Assembly: GCF_001483965.1 (NCBI RefSeq)
Contig: NZ_CP010796.1
Location: 2,153,501 to 2,217,500 of the forward strand
Source of the DNA: Carnobacterium sp. CP1
GTDB taxonomy: Bacteria; Bacillota; Bacilli; Lactobacillales; Carnobacteriaceae
Length of the DNA: 64,000 nt
Direction of reading: 5' to 3'
Position numbers and translations under genes: made by a program. The notes under the pieces were generated by a model. That model was not told the origin of the DNA and searched no databases. It saw only the letters and a list, made by a program, of their open reading frames with translations. Shown here piece after piece: positions 37,297 through 47,189 of the stretch; the stretch's first letter is position 1, and each line of letters opens with the position of its first letter.

Positions 37297-37336
37297 AAAA
37301 GCGGCAACCTTATTTAGGTTTGCCGCCTTTTTTTAT
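37295..37336. terminator. Bidirectional terminator between rex and the ydiK-like gene
   Basis: AAAAAAGCGGCAACCT and AGGTTTGCCGCCTTTTTT pair almost fully, between convergent genes. Confidence 0.88.
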
Positions 37337-37516
37337 CTTCAAATAAATTTCAAGAATTTTAGACCCTCGGATAAAATCATTGGTTGCGAAGATAACAAAC
37401 AAAATTGGGAAAATACCCCAACCATCTGAGGATACGGAGTTGATGGTAAACCAAACAAAAAGAACAGCCATCAAGTAATTAAAAACAATTTGCATGATAA
37501 AATTTTTATTATTCAT
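37310..37516 (-). CDS. YdiK-like small membrane protein (DUF4305)
   Basis: A 68-residue protein with two hydrophobic helices (about 8-28 and 33-48) and a basic C-terminus. Size, topology and position between rex and a CPBP protease gene match Bacillus YdiK, a DUF4305 protein of unknown role. The start has GAAAGGAA upstream. It is probably co-transcribed with the gene at 37551-38204, 34 bases away. The family call relies on synteny as much as sequence. Confidence 0.72.
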   Translation of the reverse strand: MNNKNFIMQIVFNYLMAVLFVWFTINSVSSDGWGIFPILFVIFATNDFIRGSKILEIYLKIKKGGKPK

Positions 37517-37550
37517 ATAGTAAAAAAATTCCTTTCTCTATTAACAAGCC

Positions 37551-38204
37551 TTATAAGAATAAGTTGAGTAAAACCACTACTGTATTCATCAGTACATGTG
37601 CGATAATCGGAGTGGCGATGTTTTTAGTTTTTACGTACAGATAAGAGAACACAAAACCGATCGTTGAATAAAGCAGAATGTGACTGTCAAAATGCATGAA
37701 AGCAAACAGTAGTGAGCTAATGACCGCTGCTCCAACTCCACCTGTGATATCATAGAAGAACCCAAAAATAACTTTTCGGAAAACAAATTCTTCCATAATC
37801 GGTGCCATAATAGAAACAATGATCAGGTATAAAGGGTATTTGTCGATGGACAATAAAATTTGTTGTGTGTTTTCTGAGCCCATGGGTAAGCCTAGTAAAA
37901 AAATTTCAATCAAGGTAGCCGCATATTGAGCAGCTAAGGCCATAAAAATACCCAGTATTCCCCAAAGAATAACGGTAGACCGTGGTGCTGAAGGACTCAA
38001 TGTAATGCTGTTCCGGATATTCGATTTTCGGTTAAGCAGAAGCATAACGAAGGCGCCTGCAGTAAAAGAAAAAATATTACCATAAATCAAAGCTTCTGTT
38101 TGGTAACTTTGAGGAGCTAAGACAATGATCAAAACCGGTAAAAACTGTGCCAGAATGTAAACCAGCGTCATAACAATAGCGGTGTGACTTAGTGCTTTTT
38201 TCAT
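37551..38204 (-). CDS. CPBP-family intramembrane metalloprotease (YdiL-like)
   Basis: A 217-residue membrane protein with about seven hydrophobic helices. It carries the CPBP/CAAX protease motifs: EEFVFR (138-143), a His in AFMHFD and PIIAHVLMN near the end. Family members cleave prenylated or small membrane peptides, and some give bacteriocin immunity. The location next to groES matches Bacillus ydiL. A likely promoter lies upstream on the minus strand (TATAAT at 38313-38308, CTGAAA at 38336-38331, 17-base spacer). Confidence 0.88.
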   Translation of the reverse strand: MKKALSHTAIVMTLVYILAQFLPVLIIVLAPQSYQTEALIYGNIFSFTAGAFVMLLLNRKSNIRNSITLSPSAPRSTVILWGILGIFMALAAQYAATLIEIFLLGLPMGSENTQQILLSIDKYPLYLIIVSIMAPIMEEFVFRKVIFGFFYDITGGVGAAVISSLLFAFMHFDSHILLYSTIGFVFSYLYVKTKNIATPIIAHVLMNTVVVLLNLFL

Positions 38205-38448
38205 ATGTGTTTACGAACCTTCTTTTTTAGAAGTAATGGTACTTCTTTATTTAATTTCTCGTTGAACCAAAAGCTTCATTATGCAAAGAAAAATGAAGCA
38301 TAATCTTATTATAATGAAATAAGTTTCATTTTTCAGTATAACATAAGATGTTCAGCAATGTTTAAACTTTTGTATCCTTTTAAGCTGTACAAGCGAAGGA
38401 TAAGAATCAAAAAAACAGTTTTTTCGGTTCTTATTTTCGTCAAAAGAC

Positions 38449-38477
38449 TTGCAATTGAAAGCGAATTTGATTATGAT
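38449..38477 (+). promoter_or_regulatory. groESL promoter
   Basis: TTGCAA (38449-38454) and TATGAT (38472-38477) with a 17-base spacer lie directly before the CIRCE element, typical of a vegetative promoter controlled by HrcA. Confidence 0.85.
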
Positions 38478-38488
38478 AAAAGAGTGGT

Positions 38489-38515
38489 TTAGCACTCGGT
38501 ATTAAAGAGTGCTAA
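38489..38515 (+). promoter_or_regulatory. CIRCE operator for HrcA
   Basis: TTAGCACTC, nine bases, then GAGTGCTAA is a perfect CIRCE element. HrcA binds it and represses groESL until heat shock. Confidence 0.98.
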
Positions 38516-38553
38516 ATAGAGATGAATCAGATAAGAAAGATGGAGGGATTTAC

Positions 38554-38838
38554 GTGTTAAAACCATTAGGAGAGCGTGTCATTATTGAAGTCGCCAAAGA
38601 AGAAGAGAAGACTGTCAGCGGGATTGTTTTACCAGGTTCAGCGCAAGAAAAACCCCAAACTGGATCGATCATTGCAGTCGGCGAAGGTCGCATACTGGAA
38701 AACGGTTCAAAAGTTGAATTGTCTGTCAAAGTTGGCGATACGGTATTGTTTGAAAAGTATACTGGGACAGAAGTCAAATATGAAGGCAAAGAATATCTTG
38801 TATTAAGAGAACAAGATATCGTTGCAATTGTTGAATAA
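38554..38838 (+). CDS. groES: Co-chaperonin GroES
   Basis: A 94-residue GroEL cofactor that caps the folding chamber. It begins [20 protein letters not shown] and ends [10 protein letters not shown], with the mobile loop at [10 protein letters not shown]. The start is GTG at 38554, eight bases after GGAGGG; an upstream extension would run into the CIRCE element and add residues absent from the family. It is the first gene of groES-groEL under HrcA control. Confidence 0.97.
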   Translation: MLKPLGERVIIEVAKEEEKTVSGIVLPGSAQEKPQTGSIIAVGEGRILENGSKVELSVKVGDTVLFEKYTGTEVKYEGKEYLVLREQDIVAIVE

Positions 38839-38899
38839 CAACTAAACAAATAAACGAATAAAAATAAAAGTTAACGAAGCAACACAAATCTATCGATGA

Positions 38900-40537
<1,638 letters not shown>

Positions 40538-40622
40538 GAAGGATTTGTAGAGTAATTCTTAGTGAAATATCAACATTTTGCTAACTTTTGATTTTAAAAC
40601 AATTAAATTTGATTGATTAGAG

Positions 40623-40667
40623 AAGACCTTTTGTGAGTTCACTGAACTTATAAAAGGTCTTTTTTTG
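40623..40667 (+). terminator. Terminator of groESL
   Basis: AAGACCTTTT and AAAAGGTCTT, with an inner AGTTCA/TGAACT helix, are followed by a T run. Confidence 0.88.
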
Positions 40668-40777
40668 ATTTTAAAAGCCTATGAGAGATAGTTTCAAACC
40701 GTAGCTTTTACCGGTATACTAAGCTTTAAAAAGTAAAAGAAGCGGCGTGAAAAAATGAAGGGAATGAGGGACAGAAA

Positions 40778-41167
40778 ATGATCAGAAAGTATTTGAAAAG
40801 AATTTTTATTAGGGACTACGATCCCTTTGCGATAAAATTAGGTTATCAAAAATGGAAAGAGGCTAAAGAAAATACGTTTGCCATTTTTTATTCTGAACGG
40901 GATGCTTGGTGGTTTGCTACCGAACTCCCAGATAATAAGTGGGCAGTTTGGAATGATGAAGGCCAAATGCCACACCCTTTTACCGTGTTTTCTACCTGGG
41001 GAGAAGCTATTGGTTATCTTCGTGAAGTATTTGAACAAGAAGGATTCCCTGAACAAAATTGGAAACCCGAAGGTTACAATGAAGGAGAGGATGTCTTTCT
41101 AAAAAGGCCAGATAAAAAAATGTGCGAAGAGGTTAGATTATTTGTAATGGAACGGTCTTTCGAATAA
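40778..41167 (+). CDS. Hypothetical protein, Trp/Phe-rich, 129 residues
   Basis: I do not recognise this protein. It has no signal peptide or membrane helix. It is rich in aromatic residues (YFSERDAWWFATELPDNKW, PFTVFSTWGEAIGYL) and acidic overall, with a basic N-terminal MIRKYLKRIFIRDY. A single compact alpha-beta domain is likely. GAGGGA precedes the ATG. It stands alone after the groESL terminator, so context says little. Confidence 0.7.
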   Translation: MIRKYLKRIFIRDYDPFAIKLGYQKWKEAKENTFAIFYSERDAWWFATELPDNKWAVWNDEGQMPHPFTVFSTWGEAIGYLREVFEQEGFPEQNWKPEGYNEGEDVFLKRPDKKMCEEVRLFVMERSFE

Positions 41168-41430
41168 CATGTTAATATTTATCATTTGGAAGGTGAAGAA
41201 GATTAGCGCTATGCACTCAGCTAACTGATGCAAAACCGATTGTATGGAAGGGTTATTCTGGGGAACCGACTTGTCCTTTTACTTCTTTCAAGCTTAGTCT
41301 TATCGCTTTACTCTATTTTCCGTTTTGATATACTTGTGATACTATTCGCTGCATCTTTTATTAATGAAGAGAATATGGTTTAGCGAATAAGAACTGGCTG
41401 ATAACAGTACTCTAAAACAGGCGGTGTCAA

Positions 41431-42243
41431 ATGAAAAAAACAACTGGAACTATCTTATTAATGATCAGCAATATTTTATCTACAGGAACGCTGATAGTTA
41501 TTTCCTATGGATTGGTTAGGCTCAGCACCATAGAAATCGCAGGGGCGCCTCCTTCCTATACAGAGGCGATTCAAATCATATTCATAGCTTTAATGTTCGA
41601 AGCGGTGAAGTGGTTTAGTTTTTACCAAGTTGTTTATAAAAACAAAACTTTCTATCTGGTCCCTTATCTTTTATTGAGTATTTTATTAGCTACTGCAGGG
41701 TTCAGACAATTGTTAGCATTACTTTTGGGAATTCTTTATTTTATTTCAACGGTGCTGCTGTTTTTCGCAACTAAAGACATTCAAACTAAAAGCGAACCGC
41801 TTTTAACGGATAATAGCGAAACAGGAAAAACTCTCAAAACGAGATTAGAGAAAACAGGATTTTTTTTATTGACTGCCGCTACCATTTATAATGGAGTCGG
41901 TTTGGTGCATTCGTTGGTGACAATGGAACCGTACTTAAGAAACCAACCAACGGTTTTAGTGCAAGTCATTCTCATACCGTTAATGGTGATGCTAGTGTCT
42001 TTTTATGCGTTGGTTAAATTATGGGAAAACCGTTATTCTCTTTGGAAATACTTATTTCTGGTATTAGCGATTTCTTATGGGTTCTCAAGTTTAAAGCTGT
42101 GGTTTATTGGAAAACAAGCCGGTATTTCATTTATGGCATTTGACTCTAATCCGATTGCGATTTTTATAGCAACACAAGCAACGCTTGTTGGAATTTATTT
42201 AATTGGTTTTACGCTATTAACTAGAGAAGCACACCGTAAATGA
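41431..42243 (+). CDS. Hypothetical multi-pass membrane protein, 270 residues
   Basis: Not recognised. About seven to eight hydrophobic helices are visible, starting with a helix near residues 8-30. A polar cytoplasmic or external loop at about 118-145 (KDIQTKSEPLLTDNSETGKTLK) splits the protein. No enzyme motif is seen. It is separated by about 260 bases from the previous gene and followed immediately by the repeat copy B, whose first stem can terminate it. Confidence 0.7.
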   Translation: MKKTTGTILLMISNILSTGTLIVISYGLVRLSTIEIAGAPPSYTEAIQIIFIALMFEAVKWFSFYQVVYKNKTFYLVPYLLLSILLATAGFRQLLALLLGILYFISTVLLFFATKDIQTKSEPLLTDNSETGKTLKTRLEKTGFFLLTAATIYNGVGLVHSLVTMEPYLRNQPTVLVQVILIPLMVMLVSFYALVKLWENRYSLWKYLFLVLAISYGFSSLKLWFIGKQAGISFMAFDSNPIAIFIATQATLVGIYLIGFTLLTREAHRK

Positions 42244-42246
42244 GAA

Positions 42247-42276
42247 AAGAGGTTGGGACAAAAGTCCCAACCTCTT
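42247..42276. terminator. Bidirectional terminator inside repeat copy B
   Basis: AAGAGGTTGGGAC pairs with GTCCCAACCTCTT around AAAA, followed by TT on the plus strand; identical in structure to the stem in copy A. Confidence 0.75.
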
Positions 42277-42474
42277 TTGCATATCCGAATATTTATTCTA
42301 GAACGTGTTCCAAAAAGCAGACCCGACGTCCACTTCACGAATAATGCTCGATGGTCTGTGACCATACAGCGCTTATCCGTTCCAGTTTCCTTAGCCCTTG
42401 CAGCTTTAGCTGCTTAGGGATACGGTATGTGAAGTAGAAGATTCGGGTCTAAACGCTTTTTGTCTCACTCCCTT
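42247..42474 (-). repeat. Dispersed structured repeat, copy B (228 bp)
   Basis: Read on the minus strand this matches 4146-4320 almost base for base, with two substitutions. It contains an extra 53-base module at 42387-42439 that itself forms a hairpin (GCAGCT/AGCTGC with flanking CCCT/AGGG). Like copy A it separates two convergent genes, and it begins, in plus coordinates, with the 13-base-pair terminator stem. Confidence 0.85.
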
Positions 42475-42477
42475 TTT

Positions 42478-42903
42478 TTATTTTTTAGAAACTAGAATTT
42501 TCAAAATACTATTACCAGGGATTTGCGGCGGCAACGACCGGGTGGTGATTGGTTCAGGAATTAAAAAAACAGTGACAGAAGTTCCAGCCTTGATATCTTC
42601 AACATTCACTTTTTCATGAGTTTCAGCATTTAGAAGGGGAACTTCTTTTGTTAAAAGAATGACTTCATCAAAAGAAAGGGAGCGTTCATTTGCTTCAACC
42701 GGTTTTAAGTTGCTTACTGTAAGCTGCTGCTCATTGGTTATGCCGTCTTCTTTTACAGTTCCGTTGTATTCCACACTTTCTGTTGGTGAAGAGCCAGAAA
42801 AGGAATGTGCGGAGTCGGATGTGCTGTCTTTTTTTACAAGTCTGCAGCCACTAAGAAATAAAATGATTGTTAACACAACAGTTAGTCTGAGATTCTTTTT
42901 CAC
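42478..42903 (-). CDS. Small lipoprotein of unknown function
   Basis: A 141-residue predicted lipoprotein: basic start, hydrophobic stretch and lipobox LSGC (Cys at about 20). A Ser/Asp-rich linker (25-45) leads to a small beta-rich domain. The C-terminal pattern, with VNVEDIKAGTSVTVFLI, suggests an OB-like or DUF3221-like fold, but I cannot assign a family. It stands alone, convergent on the repeat. Confidence 0.7.
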   Translation of the reverse strand: MKKNLRLTVVLTIILFLSGCRLVKKDSTSDSAHSFSGSSPTESVEYNGTVKEDGITNEQQLTVSNLKPVEANERSLSFDEVILLTKEVPLLNAETHEKVNVEDIKAGTSVTVFLIPEPITTRSLPPQIPGNSILKILVSKK

Positions 42904-43101
42904 TTTGAATTAGCTCCTTATTTTAGCTTATTTAGTCTCTGCTTTCAATCTATACTGAATGTATTCAAAAGTAAACTGGAGAGCCTTTTGGCCAAATGAT
43001 ATGTCGCTTGTTTTTTATTTCAAGAGCTCTTTTCTTCTATTCGGCAAGCGAATGGAGTAAACTAAGAGGATAGAAAGGTTATTTTTTAAGGAGGGAAATC
43101 A

Positions 43102-43461
43102 ATGAGTTTTTTATCTATTATTATCCAATTGGTCTTAGGGATCTTATTTTTAGCGTTTGGTTTTGTTAAATTCAGCTCTAAACAAAGAGCGGAGGCATTT
43201 GATCGCTATGGTTACCCTCAGTGGTTCAGGCCGGTTTCTGGAGTCATTGAAATTATTGCAGCTATTTTAGTTCTTTATGGTATTGTCAACCAAACTTCAG
43301 CAGCGTGGGGTGGGGCACTAATTACGATCATTATGATCGGAGCTATTTTTACTCAAATTAAAATTAGAGATCCTTTACAAAAAATCTTGGTGCCAGTTGC
43401 AGTCTTGATTTTAGGGGTACTGATCATGGTTTTGAATTGGCCCTTTATTCTAGGACAATAA
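43102..43461 (+). CDS. DoxX-like membrane protein
   Basis: A 119-residue protein with four hydrophobic helices. The first (LSIIIQLVLGILFLAFGFVKF) and the AFDRYGYPQWFRPVSGVIEI segment fit the DoxX/DoxD-like family of small four-helix membrane proteins. Some relatives act in redox or stress responses; the role here is unknown. The start follows AAGGAGGGA. It is monocistronic and ends in a clear terminator. Confidence 0.75.
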   Translation: MSFLSIIIQLVLGILFLAFGFVKFSSKQRAEAFDRYGYPQWFRPVSGVIEIIAAILVLYGIVNQTSAAWGGALITIIMIGAIFTQIKIRDPLQKILVPVAVLILGVLIMVLNWPFILGQ

Positions 43462-43474
43462 AATTAAATAAAAC

Positions 43475-43507
43475 AAAAAAACGGTTCTCTTTGAGAACGT
43501 TTTTTTT
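43475..43507 (+). terminator. Terminator after the DoxX-like gene
   Basis: GTTCTC and GAGAAC around TTT, extended by A and T runs, followed by seven T. Confidence 0.8.
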
Positions 43508-43652
43508 GTGATTACTCAAGGAAAAACAAGTGGTCTTTTCTCTGTTATAAAAGGAAGAATCTCTTAAAAAAACAGAGTGATAAAGTTGTTTTTGGAGTTT
43601 TTATGGTATGATATTAAGCAAGAAAGCAAATTAGTAGTTGGGAGAGAATCAC

Positions 43653-45119
43653 ATGAATAAGGTCTATCCAGATGATAGTTGGGCGTTACATACCGATCTG
43701 TATCAAATCAATATGATGAAAACCTATTGGGAATTGGGGAAAGCAGATAATCATGCGGTATTCGAATGCTATTTTAGAAGCAATCCATTTGAAAGCGGCT
43801 ATGCTATTTTTGCAGGTTTAGAACGCGTCATATCCTATATTAATCAATTAAAATTTTCTGAAACAGATATCGAGTATTTAAGAGATGTTGGCGATTATCC
43901 AGAGTCGTTTTTGGAGTATTTAGCTGAGTTCAAATTTAGAGCCACGATTCGTTCTATGGTGGAAGGCGAGGTTGTCTTTGCCAACGAACCTATTATTCAA
44001 GTTGAAGGACCTCTGGTAGATTGCCAATTTGTTGAAACAGCAATTTTAAATATTGTTAATTATCAAACGCTGATTGCGACAAAAGCTTCACAAATCAAAA
44101 CGGTCGTCGGAAATGAGCCTGTTTTAGAGTTTGGATCAAGAAGAGCTCAAGAAATGGACGCTGCTATTTGGGGAACGAGAGCTTCTTATATCGGAGGCTG
44201 CGATGCTACAAGCAACGTGCGAGCTGCAAAAATATTCGGTATCCCAGCCAGCGGAACACATGCACACTCTCTAGTCCAAGTTTATCGGAATGACTATGAG
44301 GCTTTTAAAGCTTATGCACTGACGCATAAAGATTGTGTTTTTTTAGTGGACACATATGATACGCTAAAATCAGGCGTTCCAACAGCTATTAAAGTTGCCA
44401 AAGAAATGGGAGACAGCATCAACTTTTTAGGTGTTCGATTAGACAGCGGAGATATGGCCTATATTTCTAAAAAAGTCCGCCAACAATTAGATGCCGCTGG
44501 TTTTCCGGAAGCTAAAATTTATGCTTCGAATGATTTAGATGAAAAAACTATTTTAAATTTAAAAATGCAAGGAGCCAAGATCGATGTCTGGGGTGTGGGG
44601 ACAAAATTAATTACGGCTTATGACCAACCAGCACTAGGAGCCGTATATAAGCTGGTTTCCATTGAAGATGAAAATGGCCAAATGGTCGATACATTAAAAA
44701 TTTCCAGCAATGCGGAAAAAGTTTCGACCCCCGGTAAAAAACAAGTTTGGCGAATCACTGGTAACGACGACGGAAAATCAGAAGGCGACTACATCACTTT
44801 GTGGGAAGAAAAGCCAGATGAAGCAAAAGAATTATTTATGTTTCATCCAGTCCATACGTACATCAATAAAACAGTGACCAATTATACAGCTCGTCCATTG
44901 TTGCAAGAGATCTTTGTAGATGGTGAACAAACTTATGTACTGCCATGCTTAGGCGAAATCAAAGACTATGCGACAGCGAGTTTAGATGCTCTATGGGAAG
45001 AATACAAACGGAGCTTAAATCCAGAGCCTTATCCGGTAGACTTGTCTCAGGACGCATGGGATCATAAGATGAACTACATTGCGGCTATTCGAAAAAAAAT
45101 CAATGAACAAGAGTTGTAA
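43653..45119 (+). CDS. pncB: Nicotinate phosphoribosyltransferase
   Basis: A 488-residue enzyme of NAD salvage that joins nicotinate to PRPP, giving nicotinate mononucleotide. Typical Firmicutes features are LHTDLYQINMMKTYW near the start, EFGSRRAQEMDAAIWG, GTHAHSLVQVY with the phosphorylated His, FLGVRLDSGDM, and GVGTKLITAYDQPALGAVYKL. The ATG at 43653 has GGGAGAG upstream; a TTG at 43638 overlaps that site. nadE follows, so both ends of the salvage route are together. Confidence 0.96.
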   Translation: MNKVYPDDSWALHTDLYQINMMKTYWELGKADNHAVFECYFRSNPFESGYAIFAGLERVISYINQLKFSETDIEYLRDVGDYPESFLEYLAEFKFRATIRSMVEGEVVFANEPIIQVEGPLVDCQFVETAILNIVNYQTLIATKASQIKTVVGNEPVLEFGSRRAQEMDAAIWGTRASYIGGCDATSNVRAAKIFGIPASGTHAHSLVQVYRNDYEAFKAYALTHKDCVFLVDTYDTLKSGVPTAIKVAKEMGDSINFLGVRLDSGDMAYISKKVRQQLDAAGFPEAKIYASNDLDEKTILNLKMQGAKIDVWGVGTKLITAYDQPALGAVYKLVSIEDENGQMVDTLKISSNAEKVSTPGKKQVWRITGNDDGKSEGDYITLWEEKPDEAKELFMFHPVHTYINKTVTNYTARPLLQEIFVDGEQTYVLPCLGEIKDYATASLDALWEEYKRSLNPEPYPVDLSQDAWDHKMNYIAAIRKKINEQEL

Positions 45120-45143
45120 GACAAAATGCAGAGCAGCAAGCCC

Positions 45144-45173
45144 AAAAGAACCGTTTTTTAGCGGTTCTTTTTT
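45144..45173 (+). terminator. Terminator after pncB
   Basis: AAAAGAACCG pairs with CGGTTCTTTT, followed by T. Confidence 0.85.
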
Positions 45174-45257
45174 GTTTGGCGGTTTGAAAAAATAGAGAGC
45201 TCGCCTGAATTGTGCTATACTAAACAGCAGAAAACAACATAGAAAGAGGTTGGAAAG

Positions 45258-46085
45258 ATGACAAACTTACAAGAAAAAATCATTAAAGAATTGCATGTTT
45301 TGCCTGAAATAGATGTTCAGCAAGAAATTCGGAAAAGTGTGGATTTTTTAAAAGCTTATCTTCATAAACACCCTTTTTTAAAGACTTTAGTATTGGGCAT
45401 CAGCGGCGGACAAGATTCAACATTGGGCGGGAAATTAAGCCAAATCGCATTAACGGAAATGCGAGAAGAGACCGGCGATACTGAATACGGTTTTATTGCT
45501 GTTCGCTTACCCTATGGGGAACAAACGGATGAACAAGATGCAATCGATGCGATTGATTTTATTGGGGCTGATGAAAGCGTACGGGTCAATATCAAATCTG
45601 CTACGGATGGAATCGTTATAGCATTGGAAGAAACCGGTGTGGAAATAAACGATTTTGTCAAAGGAAACATCAAAGCGCGGCAACGAATGATCGCTCAATA
45701 CGCTATTGCTGGAATGTATCAAGGGGCAGTCGTCGGCAGCGATCATGCAGCTGAATCAGTGACGGGTTTCTACACTAAGTACGGGGATGGCGGTTCAGAT
45801 ATTAATCCACTCGTGCGTTTAAACAAACGTCAAGGAAGGGCCATGCTTCAGGCTTTAGGTGCTCCTGAACATTTGTACCTGAAAATTCCGACGGCTGACT
45901 TAGAAGACAACAAACCTGGATTGGCTGATGAAGTGGCTTTAGGGGTAACTTACGATGAAATTGATGATTACCTTGAAGGGAAAGCGATCGATCCGGCAGC
46001 CGCTAGACAAATTGAAAGTTGGTACCTTAAAACAGAACACAAGCGGCACTTGCCGATTACCATTTTTGACGATTTTTGGAAATAA
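45258..46085 (+). CDS. nadE: Ammonia-dependent NAD+ synthetase
   Basis: A 275-residue enzyme that amidates nicotinate adenine dinucleotide to NAD+ using ATP and ammonia. The PP-loop motif SGGQDST is at 49-55, [22 protein letters not shown] follows, and the protein ends with [13 protein letters not shown]. Its length fits the short, ammonia-using form without a glutaminase domain. It has a good ribosome binding site and its own terminator. Confidence 0.97.
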   Translation: MTNLQEKIIKELHVLPEIDVQQEIRKSVDFLKAYLHKHPFLKTLVLGISGGQDSTLGGKLSQIALTEMREETGDTEYGFIAVRLPYGEQTDEQDAIDAIDFIGADESVRVNIKSATDGIVIALEETGVEINDFVKGNIKARQRMIAQYAIAGMYQGAVVGSDHAAESVTGFYTKYGDGGSDINPLVRLNKRQGRAMLQALGAPEHLYLKIPTADLEDNKPGLADEVALGVTYDEIDDYLEGKAIDPAAARQIESWYLKTEHKRHLPITIFDDFWK

Positions 46086-46108
46086 TGTCATCGATTAAAG
46101 AACTAATT

Positions 46109-46146
46109 AAAAAGGCTGTTCTTAGGTTGAGAAGAACGGTCTTTTT
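46109..46146 (+). terminator. Terminator after nadE
   Basis: GTTCTT and AAGAAC with flanking AAAAAG and CTTTTT form a stem followed by T-rich sequence. Confidence 0.8.
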
Positions 46147-46193
46147 CTTTAGGCAGAAAAGATTCAGGATTTGTTAGAAAGAGAGGGAAAGCA

Positions 46194-47150
46194 GTGAATA
46201 CAGAATGGATTTCGATTGTTGTTCCATGTTTTAATGAAGAACAAGCTTTGCCATTATTCTATTCTGAATTGGAAGCTGTGCGTAAGAAACTCATAAACGC
46301 TGACATTGAATATATTTTTGTCAATGACGGTTCTAAAGATCGTACGTTAAAAGTCATTAAAGAATTTGCTAGTCAAAATCCAATCCGTGTAAGGTACTTA
46401 TCTTTTTCTAGAAATTTTGGAAAAGAAGCAGCTTTAGCTGCCGGACTGCAACATGCTAAGGGCGATTATGTGGCTGTAATGGATGCCGACTTGCAAGATC
46501 CGCCAGAGTTGCTGCCAGAAATGCTGGCGTTGTTAAGAACTAAAGCCTATGACTGTATCGGAACTTGCCGCATTACGCGTAAGGGGGAACCACCCATTCG
46601 TTCATTTTTTGCCAAACGTTTTTACCAGCTAATGAATCGAATTTCAGATACTGAATTTGTTGATGGTGCTAGAGACTATCGCTTGATGACCAGGCAAATG
46701 GTTGACGCTGTTCTTTCTGTTAGTGAAGTGAATCGTTTTTCAAAAGGCATTTTCAGCTGGGTCGGTTTTGAAACCTATTATTTGCCTTACGAAAATAAAG
46801 AACGTGTGGCTGGAAAATCTTCATGGTCTTTTTGGAATTTGTTTAAGTACTCATTAGATGCGATTGTCAATTTTTCTGAGATACCGCTGACGATTGCTTC
46901 ATTTGTCGGATTATTCTCTTTTGTTTTAGCTATCTTCTTCTTAGGAGTTATCATTATCCGCACATTGATTTTTGATGATCCAACAGCCGGCTGGCCTTCA
47001 TTAGTAACAATCATCTTAGCGATTGGCGGCCTTCAACTTTTTTGTTTAGGAATTGTAGGGAAATATTTAGGGAAAACTTACTTAGAGACAAAAAAACGGC
47101 CATTGTATATTTTAAAAGAAACGGACCAAAATCAAAAAGAAAAAAACTGA
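46194..47150 (+). CDS. GT2 glycosyltransferase, polyprenyl-phosphate type
   Basis: A 318-residue family 2 glycosyltransferase with a cytoplasmic catalytic domain (1-225) and two C-terminal membrane helices (about 230-255 and 265-295). The motifs IVVPCFNEEQALPLF, VNDGSKDRT, and VMDADLQDPPELLPEM are those of CsbB/GtrB/DPMS-like enzymes that load a sugar onto undecaprenyl phosphate. The start is GTG after GAGAGGGA. The following gene encodes an LTA-synthase-family enzyme 40 bases away, so a role in decorating lipoteichoic acid or another cell-surface polymer is likely. The sugar is not known. Confidence 0.88.
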   Translation: MNTEWISIVVPCFNEEQALPLFYSELEAVRKKLINADIEYIFVNDGSKDRTLKVIKEFASQNPIRVRYLSFSRNFGKEAALAAGLQHAKGDYVAVMDADLQDPPELLPEMLALLRTKAYDCIGTCRITRKGEPPIRSFFAKRFYQLMNRISDTEFVDGARDYRLMTRQMVDAVLSVSEVNRFSKGIFSWVGFETYYLPYENKERVAGKSSWSFWNLFKYSLDAIVNFSEIPLTIASFVGLFSFVLAIFFLGVIIIRTLIFDDPTAGWPSLVTIILAIGGLQLFCLGIVGKYLGKTYLETKKRPLYILKETDQNQKEKN

Positions 47151-47189
47151 AGTAAACCGTTTTGCTGAGGTAAAAGGGAGGTTAAAGAG

